Assembly: GCA_020439745.1 (NCBI GenBank) | Contig: JAGQSC010000044.1 | Location: 148,395 to 212,394, forward strand | Reading direction: 5' to 3' | DNA: 64,000 bases | From: Acidobacteriota bacterium | GTDB taxonomy: Bacteria > Acidobacteriota > Holophagae > Acanthopleuribacterales > Acanthopleuribacteraceae | In this document: positions 27,137 through 36,156 of the stretch, in pieces | How the letters are laid out: each line of letters starts with the position of its first letter | Position numbering within the stretch: the first letter of the stretch is position 1 | Notes under the pieces: generated by a model | What the model was told of the DNA's origin: nothing | The model's database searches: none | The model's input: the letters and a program-made list of their open reading frames with translations, nothing else | Made by a program: the position numbers and the translations under genes

Positions 27137-28438
27137 TTGACGAAACGAGGAACGCTGGCAGCGCTGATACTCCTGATCGCCGCACACGGATTTGCGCAAA
27201 TGGATACGGTGTTTGAGGATATATTCACCCGAATCCTCATTACCGAACTTCAGTTGAGTCCCGGTGCCCACGCGAACCATTTCGTGATGGCGGCAGAGGA
27301 AGCTAATTCGGAACTGACACCGGCATTGAACAGTCTGATTGCAAGCCAGGTTTCGTCCTTTCCCGCGGCATCGACTGCGGTGGGCGTGACCTTCGATTTT
27401 TCAAGTGGCCAGCCAGTTAAGGTGACCGACAGTCAGGGCCCAGTTTTTGGTGAGATTGCCGACACCTTGGGGAAAGGGAAGCTGAGCGTGGGCATTACCC
27501 ACAACGAACTCAGTTTGGACCGACTCCGCGGGGTTTCAACACGTGATGTCCGGTTCACGTTTACCCATGTGGATGTAACCGGAGATGGATTGTTGGGCGA
27601 GAGCCCCAACGAAAGTGACACGATTGATGTGCTTCTGGATCTGGACCTGAACGCATCGATTACAGCCTTGTATGCATCCTACGGTCTCACGCCAAATTTG
27701 GATGTTGGGGTGGCGATTCCTTTTGTGTCGGTCTCAATGGATGGCATTGCCCAGGCCACCATTAACAGTTACACATTTGCGTTTCTAGGTACGGCCAACC
27801 ACAATTTCAACAACGACCCCACCAATCCTCAGCTGCAAACCACCGTCCCCTACTCCGAAAGTGCCAGTGGCATTGGAGATGTGGCGCTCAAACTGAAAAT
27901 GGCGTTCCTCAGAGGTGGGAATTGGGACCTGGCCATGGGCGTCGATGTACGTCTATCCACAGGCGACGAGTCGGATTTCCTTGGGACGGGAGATACCAAC
28001 ATACGTTTTGCTGAGTTGCTGTCTCGACGTTTTGGCGATTTCAGACCGCACGTAAATGTAGCCTATGAATGGCGCGGCGCAGACCTGGATGCGGACGAAC
28101 TCGAATTCGCTGTAGGGTTCGATCACAAAGCCACCAGCAAGATCACTATTGCCGCCGATTTTATGGGTAGCTTCGACGTGGATGACAGTGAATCCATTCA
28201 GCTATTCCCCGGGTCGGTGACGATAACAGATCACGGCACCAGCGGCGTGGTGGTTCGGCATGTGGATCGTTCTAACGTGCCAGAACGCAGTAATGACGAT
28301 GTCATGGACGGCTCGTTTGGCATTCGCTATGCCCCAAAAGATAACTGGTCAATTGTGGCCAATTTACTCGTTCCTCTGAACGATGGGGGCTTGCGCTCCA
28401 AAGTCGTGCCAACGATTGGGGTAAGCGCTCAGTTCTAA
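27137..28438 (+). CDS. Outer-membrane beta-barrel protein (transporter-like)
   Basis: 433 residues from TTG 27137, with GAGGAGG 6 nt upstream. A signal peptide (LAALILLIAAHGFAQ) is followed by alternating amphipathic strands and a C-terminal aromatic (VPTIGVSAQF). The central part (ASYGLTPNLDVGVAIPFV, GIGDVALKLKMAF, VDVRLSTGDESDFLGTG) matches the phenol_MetA_deg-like barrel family (PF13557), thought to form pores for hydrophobic compounds. Probably co-transcribed with the kinase. The stop codon overlaps the convergent gene's stop in a CTAA tetramer. Confidence 0.75.
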   Translation: MTKRGTLAALILLIAAHGFAQMDTVFEDIFTRILITELQLSPGAHANHFVMAAEEANSELTPALNSLIASQVSSFPAASTAVGVTFDFSSGQPVKVTDSQGPVFGEIADTLGKGKLSVGITHNELSLDRLRGVSTRDVRFTFTHVDVTGDGLLGESPNESDTIDVLLDLDLNASITALYASYGLTPNLDVGVAIPFVSVSMDGIAQATINSYTFAFLGTANHNFNNDPTNPQLQTTVPYSESASGIGDVALKLKMAFLRGGNWDLAMGVDVRLSTGDESDFLGTGDTNIRFAELLSRRFGDFRPHVNVAYEWRGADLDADELEFAVGFDHKATSKITIAADFMGSFDVDDSESIQLFPGSVTITDHGTSGVVVRHVDRSNVPERSNDDVMDGSFGIRYAPKDNWSIVANLLVPLNDGGLRSKVVPTIGVSAQF

Positions 28439-30423
28439 GGTTCTTCGTTCAACTTGTTGAGTGCGTTGATGGCTGCTTGGTGATCGGGTTGCAGGGTGAT
28501 GGACTGTAGCCAGTAACGTTCGGCCGAATTGAGGTCGTCCATGTTTTGCGCCACCATACCGCGGTAGTACCAGGCATCTGCCAAGGTGGGGTTGATGGAA
28601 ATCAGATCGTCCAATACCGATGCCGCGTCTTCCCATTCACCCATACCCGCCCACAACATCGCAAGGTTCATCCTGGGCGTGGGAAACGTGGGATTGAGCT
28701 CGATGGCTTGTTCAAAGCAGTGTACAGCTCGGTCAAAGTCCTGTCTGGCCTGAGCAACATAGCCGGCGTTGTTCCAGGCACTTGGATCACCTGGGTAGAT
28801 CTTCAATCCGTCTTGAATCGCCGCCTCGGCTTCGATGAGGTCACCACGTGCCAGCAGGATGCTGCCGATGTTGAAATGTGCTTCGTAATAGTTGGGGTCC
28901 AGCTTAAGCGTTGCCTGAAAAAAGGGAAGGGCTTCTTGGATCTTACCCAAGGTCAGCAGAATAGATCCTTGATTGTGAATGGCAGCCGGCCAATCGGGTC
29001 GAATTTTTCGGGCCTTTTCTGTGAGTTGCATGGCCTCAATCAGGCTGCCTTTTGTACCAAGCGCCAAAGCCAGGTCCAATAACGCCTGCGCATCTTCGGG
29101 GTTCCGCTCAAGTTGCGCGTAGATTCCCGCTATGCGGGTATCTGTGTGTTTGGCTGTGGCTGCTCGATCAAGAATTTGTTGGTCACTGACCCTTTCATGC
29201 AAGAACTGAATCCGCATGTCACAAATCTCGTCAGAAGCATAAGGGCCAAGTGGCACATCAATAGGTGGCTGGTGGGCGTTGCTCGTGTATCGGCCGGAAG
29301 GGTCGAAGATGGCCTTCAACGTCAACACCGTACCTGCTTCCAAGGGGAGTGGCGAGACCAACGTGTATGGCTCTTGCCAATTCAAATTCCAATCCAGGTG
29401 AAGCAAATCAATCACTGCTCCATTAGGTGTCAAGGCGTTCAACTCGATTCTCTTTACGAGATAACGGGCTCGAGGCAGAAATGCGGCGATTCTGGTGTGA
29501 ACCGGTAGCTCAAAGCGATCTTCCACAACAACGTCGCGTTGCTCGGCAGGGATGGTCAGCGACTGCGTGCCCATGCGTAGGATCGTAGGTGACACGGCCG
29601 GCGCATGGTCCGTCAGCTTCAATTGAACCTTGAAACCAACAGGTTCAGGCTGACCACTGGGCAGCAAATGGAGTTGAATGACCATGTCGGTCCCGGGCAC
29701 CAACTTCCATGCCGAGTCTTCAGTGAATCGCTTTGGCTTTATGCCCGGTGTCCACCCCAAGAATAGACCATCAGGGTCCATGGCATTGGATCGGGGATCC
29801 ATGCCCGAGAAACCAGGTTCCGGATCTTCATCGGCTAGGCGTTGAGACGCCTTGGTTCGGTCGATCCAAATCGTGGCATGTTGGACCACTTTGGGATTTT
29901 TCGGGACAAATGTGACTGTGGAAACCCAACTGATTTCAGATACAGGAAGCGGTATGACGAAATTGCGAATCACATCGCGACCCTCGGCTGGAAGTATATA
30001 GGTCTCGGCCATTTCGAACTCAAGATCTGGAGGCCCAGAAGTATGCAGCGGGGGCTCATACATCACTTCGCCTTCACCACGTTGCGCGCCACCATGCACC
30101 CATTTCTGGATCGTTTCGATTTCGGTTGGCGACAACGAACGATCTTCAACAAAAGCCACCGACCCCGGTTCAGGCAGCCAAGGCGGCATGGATCCCGATA
30201 AAGTCACATCGGCAATCTCTTGGGCATGTTTGGCGACATCTTCATAGCGCTGCAATTGGAAAGTTTGGGGTTCCATTTCATTGTGACAAGGCGTGCATGA
30301 ACTGTAAATGATGGGTGCGACGTCTTCAGTGAAGGTGGGTACGCGATTGGTGCCGCAGCCCACCAACCCATAGATGACTCCCAACGTCGCGAACAGTAGC
30401 CAGGAACTCGTGCAAACGCGCAA
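28435..30423 (-). CDS. Lipoprotein with one haem site, a copper-ligand-poor PHM-like domain and TPR repeats
   Basis: 662 residues, TTG start. Lipobox LVGC near residue 23; one haem site CTPCH (43-47). Residues about 130-410 align with the peptidylglycine-monooxygenase-like copper domain of the 32925-34994 protein, including DWNLNWQEPY. Here the copper-ligand positions are changed: HH is QH (181-182), HYH is HLL (252-254), PHMH is PRAR (317-320) and DEM is DEI (398-400). The last 230 residues are about six TPR repeats. A catalytic role is therefore doubtful; a binding or electron-transfer scaffold is more likely. It is the third gene of a minus-strand operon. Confidence 0.85.
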   Translation of the reverse strand: MRVCTSSWLLFATLGVIYGLVGCGTNRVPTFTEDVAPIIYSSCTPCHNEMEPQTFQLQRYEDVAKHAQEIADVTLSGSMPPWLPEPGSVAFVEDRSLSPTEIETIQKWVHGGAQRGEGEVMYEPPLHTSGPPDLEFEMAETYILPAEGRDVIRNFVIPLPVSEISWVSTVTFVPKNPKVVQHATIWIDRTKASQRLADEDPEPGFSGMDPRSNAMDPDGLFLGWTPGIKPKRFTEDSAWKLVPGTDMVIQLHLLPSGQPEPVGFKVQLKLTDHAPAVSPTILRMGTQSLTIPAEQRDVVVEDRFELPVHTRIAAFLPRARYLVKRIELNALTPNGAVIDLLHLDWNLNWQEPYTLVSPLPLEAGTVLTLKAIFDPSGRYTSNAHQPPIDVPLGPYASDEICDMRIQFLHERVSDQQILDRAATAKHTDTRIAGIYAQLERNPEDAQALLDLALALGTKGSLIEAMQLTEKARKIRPDWPAAIHNQGSILLTLGKIQEALPFFQATLKLDPNYYEAHFNIGSILLARGDLIEAEAAIQDGLKIYPGDPSAWNNAGYVAQARQDFDRAVHCFEQAIELNPTFPTPRMNLAMLWAGMGEWEDAASVLDDLISINPTLADAWYYRGMVAQNMDDLNSAERYWLQSITLQPDHQAAINALNKLNEEP

Positions 30424-30426
30424 GGC

Positions 30427-30894
30427 CTAATGGGGTCCTTGTTCAGATCGGATCAGTGCCGATAATTCGATCTCAATGATCGCCGCTTCTTCGTCTGTAT
30501 AAGTCGCGAGCCGGATGGTTCTGATGAATGTCATTTCAGACACATCTCCTTCGAACTGGACGGGACTCTGATCATCATCATCCACAATGTAAGAGATTAA
30601 GATGGCGTACATCCGGCCCGGCTCGATTTCATCGGCAAGCCCTATCTGAAGATCCGTAATGCGGTCCAACGGGATGTGTCTGCGCTCGATCATGGCATGA
30701 GTCTCAGGTTCACCCACCTTGCGATAGGTCTCTTCGGTGGACAAGAATAGACGTTCGTCTTGGCGATCGAATGTGACGCGGGTTGAGACGATGTTCTGGC
30801 CCTGTTTGGTGTTTTGAGGACTGTTGCTCATGAGCGCGGCCAGGTCGTTAGGTGTAAACGATTGCCAGGTTATGACCAGGAAAAACGCTACCAC
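30427..30894 (-). CDS. Membrane-anchored hypothetical protein
   Basis: 155 residues from GTG 30894, which overlaps the stop of the small upstream membrane gene. The longer reading to 30969 runs through that gene in another frame. A short hydrophobic start (VAFFLVITW) precedes a soluble domain with RHIPLDRITDLQIGLADEI and an acidic turn (YIVDDDDQSP). No family recognised. It ends 3 bp before the PHM-like lipoprotein gene, so the two are almost certainly co-transcribed. Confidence 0.55.
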   Translation of the reverse strand: MVAFFLVITWQSFTPNDLAALMSNSPQNTKQGQNIVSTRVTFDRQDERLFLSTEETYRKVGEPETHAMIERRHIPLDRITDLQIGLADEIEPGRMYAILISYIVDDDDQSPVQFEGDVSEMTFIRTIRLATYTDEEAAIIEIELSALIRSEQGPH

Positions 30895-31058
30895 GTGGGC
30901 GCCGATGGTCCAAACACGCCCTGAAACAACACAAACCCCATCAAAATGAACGGGGCTGCGATGGCGCATAACAAAAACAAGACGAACAACATCGGAAAGG
31001 CGTGGCGCAGGATTTCCTTCAGTTTGCTGGGTGGTTGGAAGGGGATCAGGTCACTCAT
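30888..31058 (-). CDS. Small membrane protein, 56 residues
   Basis: ATG 31058 opens a 57-codon frame ending TAG at 30888. It has a charged start (SDLIPFQPPSKLKEILRHAF) and one long hydrophobic stretch (LFVLFLLCAIAAPFILMGFV). The stop overlaps the next gene's GTG start. No good ribosome binding site precedes the ATG; TATATT just upstream may be a -10 of a near-leaderless transcript. The hydrophobic pattern and tight packing with the next gene support it. Confidence 0.55.
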   Translation of the reverse strand: MSDLIPFQPPSKLKEILRHAFPMLFVLFLLCAIAAPFILMGFVLFQGVFGPSAPTW

Positions 31059-31181
31059 GGCACCAATATAGCCGGGACTTTCGCAAACGCAAAGTAACTT
31101 TCACGTTGAAATCGCATATCCAGATTCGTTATGTTGGAGTCAGTAGGCTTCATTTTGTGTCTCTTATGAGGGAGTTCCATC

Positions 31182-32963
31182 ATGTATCTGTGGCTTTGTG
31201 TGCCTCTGTTCACGCTCTGTGCGGGCGAATCAGACTGGATTGCCAACCGAGCAGTGACATCTGTTCAATTCAACATGGATATGGTCCGTGAACTTAGATT
31301 GGATATTGTGGCGGAAGTCACCACAGCGGTGCCTTTTCGCGCCGGATATGCAGGTTTCGCGGCCGACGAGGATTCGTACCTGGTGGTCAGCGCCCCGGCA
31401 GGCCAATTGGACTACTTGAAAGGTGGCATGCTCAGCCACGTGGGTGGTTTCGTGTTTGAAGGTCCCGGTGGGACCTATTCCTTCATCGATTTCGTATTGC
31501 GAGCCGTTCCCGAAACAACCAGCTTTGAAATGTACGACGGGCAGGGAAACCGCCTGTTCACACTGGACTACGCCCATGGCAGCTTCGACCCTGTGGATGA
31601 ACGCTTTCAGGTGCTGAACATGGACCTCATGATCGCCCCCGAGTTCGCTGCTCGATTGGGCGACCCAAGTTTGGTAGGTACCTACTTGGGCACGGTAGAC
31701 GTCACCATGGATTTACAGGCGCCACAAGGATTCGAACTGAGCTCGCTCATCCCTTGTGCGCCCAATTATACGGGCAACACCGATGTGGAGCTAACTAACC
31801 TCACGTCCATGTCGATGGCAGCGCGCGAGCCTGGAGGACGAGTGGCGATCGCTCCTTCGGCTTCACTACAGAACGCAGGTACGGCGGATGTGCGATGGTT
31901 TAACTCGATTGCTCCTTCTACCTCAGTTGGTCAGCACCCTTACCTGGTTTTGGCACTTTATCGCGTGGCCAATGGTCAATTCGACATGTTGGGTCAATCT
32001 GATGTGAAGCATGCGTTTTTCTCGGTCAACTCTGGCTGCGCTTGCGATGGGGCCCATATCCTGTTTGTGGGATGCGGTGATACCTACGGTGCGGGCACGA
32101 ATCTGTCGCGCACGTATCTGGCACCTCGCGACGAGGTTGAGTCATTTACAGGGACCTGGTCGTCCTTTGGGTCTCATTTTGATATCTATCCCGCGTTTCT
32201 TCCTGCAGATGATATTCGATCGCATTCAGGCGATCCGGTACACGATAGCTTCGAGCATCGATTGGTGGTTCAGGAGCCAGATCTTCAAACCGTTGGCGCC
32301 AAATACTACATCGAGGGCTGGTATGTGGTTCAAGGCGATGTCGACATCCTCAACAGCATGGGTTACCGCCAGGTAACACCTATGTTCACAACGGTTTGGA
32401 CGTTTACGTTTGATACCCCACTGGCACACGGGCCAACTTTGGATATTTGGGTGGACCCCAATACTCCGGGCCCAGGAAACGCCCATGAACGACTGGTCAC
32501 AGGTGAGGGTGAGTTGCGTGTCGCAGCTCGGACCAACGATTTGGGCGGCGGCATGACCCATTACGAATACGTGGTCCTGAACCTGGACTTCGATCGCCAG
32601 ATCGATGCCTTTACCGTGCCCATTCCCACGGACGTGAATGTGACCAACCTGACCTTCGGTGATATCGACACCAACGGCGCCAACGACTGGAGTGGGGCAG
32701 TGGGTGTGGGTGAGGTCACTTGGACGGCGACTGCACAAAATGAACTGGACTGGGGCACATCCTTCCGCTTCGGCTTTGATGCGGATGCACCTCCTGCGAC
32801 AGGGGATACGGTGCTGAGTGTCTTCGCACCCGGTTCGCCAACCACGTACACGGCAGCGTCCCAGGTGCCCGACGACATCTGTTCGCCGTCGGACCTTATG
32901 AATCAGTTCCCCGTTTGGCCGAATCTAACGATTTTGGACCTGATGGGACTGTTCTGTCCTTAA
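31182..32963 (+). CDS. Large exported protein of unknown function
   Basis: 593 residues, ATG with GGGAG upstream. Signal peptide YLWLCVPLFTLCAG. The protein is beta-rich with no catalytic motif I know. Around residues 235-310 (DVRWFNSIAPSTSVGQHPYL, then LYRVANGQFDMLGQSDVKHA and a Cys-rich CACDGAHILFVGCGDTYG) is a distinct conserved-looking module that could bind metal. The end (SDLMNQFPVWPNLTILDLMG) resembles a dockerin-like or sorting tail but lacks a membrane helix. Its 3' end overlaps the convergent PHM-like gene by 39 bp. Confidence 0.75.
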   Translation: MYLWLCVPLFTLCAGESDWIANRAVTSVQFNMDMVRELRLDIVAEVTTAVPFRAGYAGFAADEDSYLVVSAPAGQLDYLKGGMLSHVGGFVFEGPGGTYSFIDFVLRAVPETTSFEMYDGQGNRLFTLDYAHGSFDPVDERFQVLNMDLMIAPEFAARLGDPSLVGTYLGTVDVTMDLQAPQGFELSSLIPCAPNYTGNTDVELTNLTSMSMAAREPGGRVAIAPSASLQNAGTADVRWFNSIAPSTSVGQHPYLVLALYRVANGQFDMLGQSDVKHAFFSVNSGCACDGAHILFVGCGDTYGAGTNLSRTYLAPRDEVESFTGTWSSFGSHFDIYPAFLPADDIRSHSGDPVHDSFEHRLVVQEPDLQTVGAKYYIEGWYVVQGDVDILNSMGYRQVTPMFTTVWTFTFDTPLAHGPTLDIWVDPNTPGPGNAHERLVTGEGELRVAARTNDLGGGMTHYEYVVLNLDFDRQIDAFTVPIPTDVNVTNLTFGDIDTNGANDWSGAVGVGEVTWTATAQNELDWGTSFRFGFDADAPPATGDTVLSVFAPGSPTTYTAASQVPDDICSPSDLMNQFPVWPNLTILDLMGLFCP

Positions 32964-34994
32964 GTTCGGGCAGTTCTTCCAAGGTTTCTCTGCATCTCCT
33001 GGCTTACAACAGCTAGGTAGGTTCCTCACTCTTTGATCGGCCGTCTTGGCTCCAAAAGCCAGGTTGGTGGCCTGAATCGGCCACTCCCAACCCCAGGGAT
33101 TCTCCTTGGCGGAGGAGAACTCGAAAGGTAAGACGATTCCCAAGAAACACAACGCCATCTCGTCGGTGGTGGCTTCGCCCCAGCTCACAGGTTGAGGCGG
33201 ATTGTTGGGGTTGTAGGGGTTGTCGCTGGAGTTATCGAATTCGCAAGTTAACGTCAAAGTGGTGTTGCCAGCCAAATGGATCGGGTTTTCAAACGCGTAG
33301 AAGCGCTGCCAGTTGAAATCCCAGTTGGGCACGTCTACCAGGCAGCGTGTGGTTCCGTCAGTTCCGGTCGCCGTGACGCCAATACGCTTACCCAGCAAAT
33401 GCATATGCGGCGCGATGGAGTACAGGTCGGCTGAAACGAAAAACGGCAACGTAATCGATTGAGTCACCAGATGGTTCTTGGCACCAGCGGGTATGGTGAA
33501 GTCCTGGTTCACCAAGGGCAGAAGCAGCAGTTCGTTGGATCTGCGTTCACTTTCAAGATGCAACCCGATCTGGGTTTGGTCCCATCCTTCTGTGGTCGAG
33601 TAATGGTAGTGGACCTGCATGACAATCGTGCTGTGGGCAGGAATCGTGAGGCCTACGTTTTCAGGGAGGATCTGGGGTTCCATGCCCGGTGCCCAGCCAG
33701 CCAACAAGCGAACAGTGCCTGTGTTGGGGCCACCAAAACAGGTGTATCCCGGGCCAGACTCTGCAGCATCCTGCATCACGCCATCGTTTCCTGTTTCAAT
33801 GAATACCAACACGTGGTGCACAATCTCGGCGTTACCGGGCTTGATCTCAATGCCACTGACGTACAGGTCTTGGGCATTTTCCAAGGGCATCGGGTAGCAG
33901 CGATACACATCACTACCCACGGGAAAGAAAAAGGCTTCAGGGTAGGCCACGACCAAATCGGGATCACCTGCCCGCCATTCGCCGTGTTCATAGGTACGCG
34001 CCAGCGGTATGCGTGCTTCGTCGCCGATTAAGAGGCCTGTGTCCAGCCACTCCAAAAGCAAGCGTTTCTCTTCGGGATCAAGTGCATAGGAATCTTGATA
34101 AGAGGCACAGCTATCGTCCGCTCGCCATGGGGGCATACGGTCGATGGCGATGACATCGCGAATGAACGACTTGATCGGTGCAATGTCGTCCAGGTCGCCC
34201 AGGGGCATAGGCCCGATGCCACCTGCGTGGTGACAGCCTTCACACTTACGCTGCACGATGCGGCTTATTTGGTTGGCATAGGTGAGCGGGGCAGGTTCGG
34301 AAATGGTGTTGTCGGGCACCAGTTGTGTCAACACTGCGGGTTGAGTCCCCGGTACGGATCCACGCAATATGGTGGCGAACACGGCATCGTCCGAGCGCAT
34401 TTCGATATACCCATCGGGTGAGGGTGCGGTTTCGAAGATGTGCGTGGTGATGTCTAGCCACTTGGCGTTCGCATCCAACACGACCGACGCGGTTTCCAGG
34501 GTGTTGCCCGATTCGTCCAGAGAAGTGAGGATCAACGTTGTAGGTGACGGGTTGGGGTTGACCACGGCTAGTCCGTCAAACCAAGGACCGGAACCTATGG
34601 GTGTGAAGCGGAACAGCTGAGCGGGTTCGTCACCAGCAGGCACGGTGGCCTGCATGGCATCTGATCCAGTGGCTTCATAAGTCATGGCGACGCGCAATTC
34701 ATCGTCACTTTCCAAGCGAAAGTGCGAGATGTTCTGATTGGACCAATTCAGGTCGGCCAACGTGATGCGCGTCCTTGATCCGGGCTGAATCTGAACCTGT
34801 TTCGCCACACCAAATGGTTGACCATTTTCCTTGAACGCGTGGATGGTCAAGCTGTGCTGCGCCGAGAAGTCGCGGTTAATCACGTCCAAGGCAGATGAGA
34901 ATCCACCTCCATCGCGCGTGACGTGCGGAATCCAAAACTCGCCGCCAAAAACAAGTGGCGATATGAAAAGTGCAATCAGTTGGCGTAGACTCAT
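32925..34994 (-). CDS. Exported PHM-like copper monooxygenase-type protein with one haem site
   Basis: 689 residues, GGGAG 7 nt before ATG 34994, signal peptide SLRQLIALFISPLVFGG. The N-terminal 230 residues are a beta-sandwich region seen in other exported proteins here. A haem site CEGCH follows (251-255). Residues about 340-640 match the copper type II ascorbate-dependent monooxygenase fold, with all ligand motifs: HH 393-394, HYH 462-464, PHMH (His 530, 532) and DEM (Met 613). The haem domain may feed electrons in place of ascorbate (inference). Enzymes of this fold hydroxylate carbon next to heteroatoms; the substrate is unknown. The neighbour at 28.4-30.4 kb is a ligand-poor relative. 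Confidence 0.85.
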   Translation of the reverse strand: MSLRQLIALFISPLVFGGEFWIPHVTRDGGGFSSALDVINRDFSAQHSLTIHAFKENGQPFGVAKQVQIQPGSRTRITLADLNWSNQNISHFRLESDDELRVAMTYEATGSDAMQATVPAGDEPAQLFRFTPIGSGPWFDGLAVVNPNPSPTTLILTSLDESGNTLETASVVLDANAKWLDITTHIFETAPSPDGYIEMRSDDAVFATILRGSVPGTQPAVLTQLVPDNTISEPAPLTYANQISRIVQRKCEGCHHAGGIGPMPLGDLDDIAPIKSFIRDVIAIDRMPPWRADDSCASYQDSYALDPEEKRLLLEWLDTGLLIGDEARIPLARTYEHGEWRAGDPDLVVAYPEAFFFPVGSDVYRCYPMPLENAQDLYVSGIEIKPGNAEIVHHVLVFIETGNDGVMQDAAESGPGYTCFGGPNTGTVRLLAGWAPGMEPQILPENVGLTIPAHSTIVMQVHYHYSTTEGWDQTQIGLHLESERRSNELLLLPLVNQDFTIPAGAKNHLVTQSITLPFFVSADLYSIAPHMHLLGKRIGVTATGTDGTTRCLVDVPNWDFNWQRFYAFENPIHLAGNTTLTLTCEFDNSSDNPYNPNNPPQPVSWGEATTDEMALCFLGIVLPFEFSSAKENPWGWEWPIQATNLAFGAKTADQRVRNLPSCCKPGDAEKPWKNCPNLRTEQSHQVQNR

Positions 34995-35163
34995 GAGTTC
35001 GCTCCCGGGCTGTTTTCATCTATCATACGTTCAATTCGTGACGAAATTGTGAATGAACTGGTATTTCTCATCGATCCTGATCGGGTTTTGGGTGCGTGCC
35101 ATTGAATCGTTCGGCGGAGACTGCTAAGGTACGGGCGTTTGATCTTCACGGTGCGAGGTGTTT

Positions 35164-36156
35164 GTGACGCAGATTTTGGTGACCGGTGCCAATGGTGAAA
35201 TTGGCCATGCCTTGATCCGTAAACTTGCTTCAGAAGGTGCGTCGATTGTGGCTTTGGACCTGCACGATATCGATGCCACGCTTTCGGGCTTTTGTGCCGA
35301 ATCCTATCGAGGCGATGTCAGGGATGCCGAAGTCCTGGGCGAAATTGGACGGCACCACCGATTTTCTGCGATTTATCACATGGCCAGTCTGCTCTCTACC
35401 AGTGGGGAACGAGACCCGGAACTGGCCCATGAGGTGAATGTGAATGGGTCGTTCAACATCATGAAACTGGCACGAGCCCAGTCCGGGCTACGTGGGGAAC
35501 GTACCAAACTCATCTTCACGTCTTCCATCGCGGTTTATGGCCTAAGAGCGGGTGACCTGCGTACCCGTCCCTTGACTGAACGGGAGTTCCTGACGCCGTG
35601 CACGATGTACGGCATCAACAAGTTGTATGTAGAACAGATGGGTCGTTATTTTTCGGAGTACTACAAGATCCGAGAAGGCGAGGTACCCATCGATTTTCGC
35701 TGTCTCCGGTTTCCAGGCCTCATCAGTTCCGAGACGTTGCCCTCGGGTGGCACCACGGACTATGGACCAGAGATGCTGCATGCCGCGGCGCAAGGTAAGC
35801 CCTATCGCTGTTTCGTACGCGAATCCACACGACTGCCGTTTATGGTTATGGACGATGCCGTGAGGGCTCTCACCCGGCTAGCTGGAGCACCCCGGTCCGC
35901 CTTACGCCACCAGGTGTACAACGTGACTTCATTTTCCGTGACCGCGGGAGAAATCAAAGCCCTTATAGAGACTTCGTTTCCCCAAGCTGACATTCAGTTT
36001 GAAGTGTCTGCTAATCGACAAGCGATTGTGGATAGCTGGCCCGAAAATGTGGATGATTCACCCGCTCGCGCAGAGTGGGGATGGGCACCGGAATATTCGT
36101 TTGAACGCGCGTTCCGAGATCTGTTGATCCCCAAGGTAATGGCCCGTTACTCCTGA
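35164..36156 (+). CDS. L-threonine 3-dehydrogenase-like SDR
   Basis: 330 residues from GTG 35164, with GAGG 5 nt upstream; GTG 35158 overlaps that site. Rossmann motif VTGANGEIG at the start, SSIAVYG (about 120) and catalytic YGINK (about 150). The stretch PSGGTTDYGPEMLHAAAQG followed by RESTRLPFMVMDDAVRAL is the pattern of SDR-type threonine dehydrogenases rather than sugar epimerases. The enzyme would oxidise L-threonine to 2-amino-3-ketobutyrate with NAD. No kbl (the usual partner lyase) is adjacent, so a nucleotide-sugar epimerase remains possible. Its last 10 bp overlap the convergent gene. Confidence 0.75.
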   Translation: MTQILVTGANGEIGHALIRKLASEGASIVALDLHDIDATLSGFCAESYRGDVRDAEVLGEIGRHHRFSAIYHMASLLSTSGERDPELAHEVNVNGSFNIMKLARAQSGLRGERTKLIFTSSIAVYGLRAGDLRTRPLTEREFLTPCTMYGINKLYVEQMGRYFSEYYKIREGEVPIDFRCLRFPGLISSETLPSGGTTDYGPEMLHAAAQGKPYRCFVRESTRLPFMVMDDAVRALTRLAGAPRSALRHQVYNVTSFSVTAGEIKALIETSFPQADIQFEVSANRQAIVDSWPENVDDSPARAEWGWAPEYSFERAFRDLLIPKVMARYS

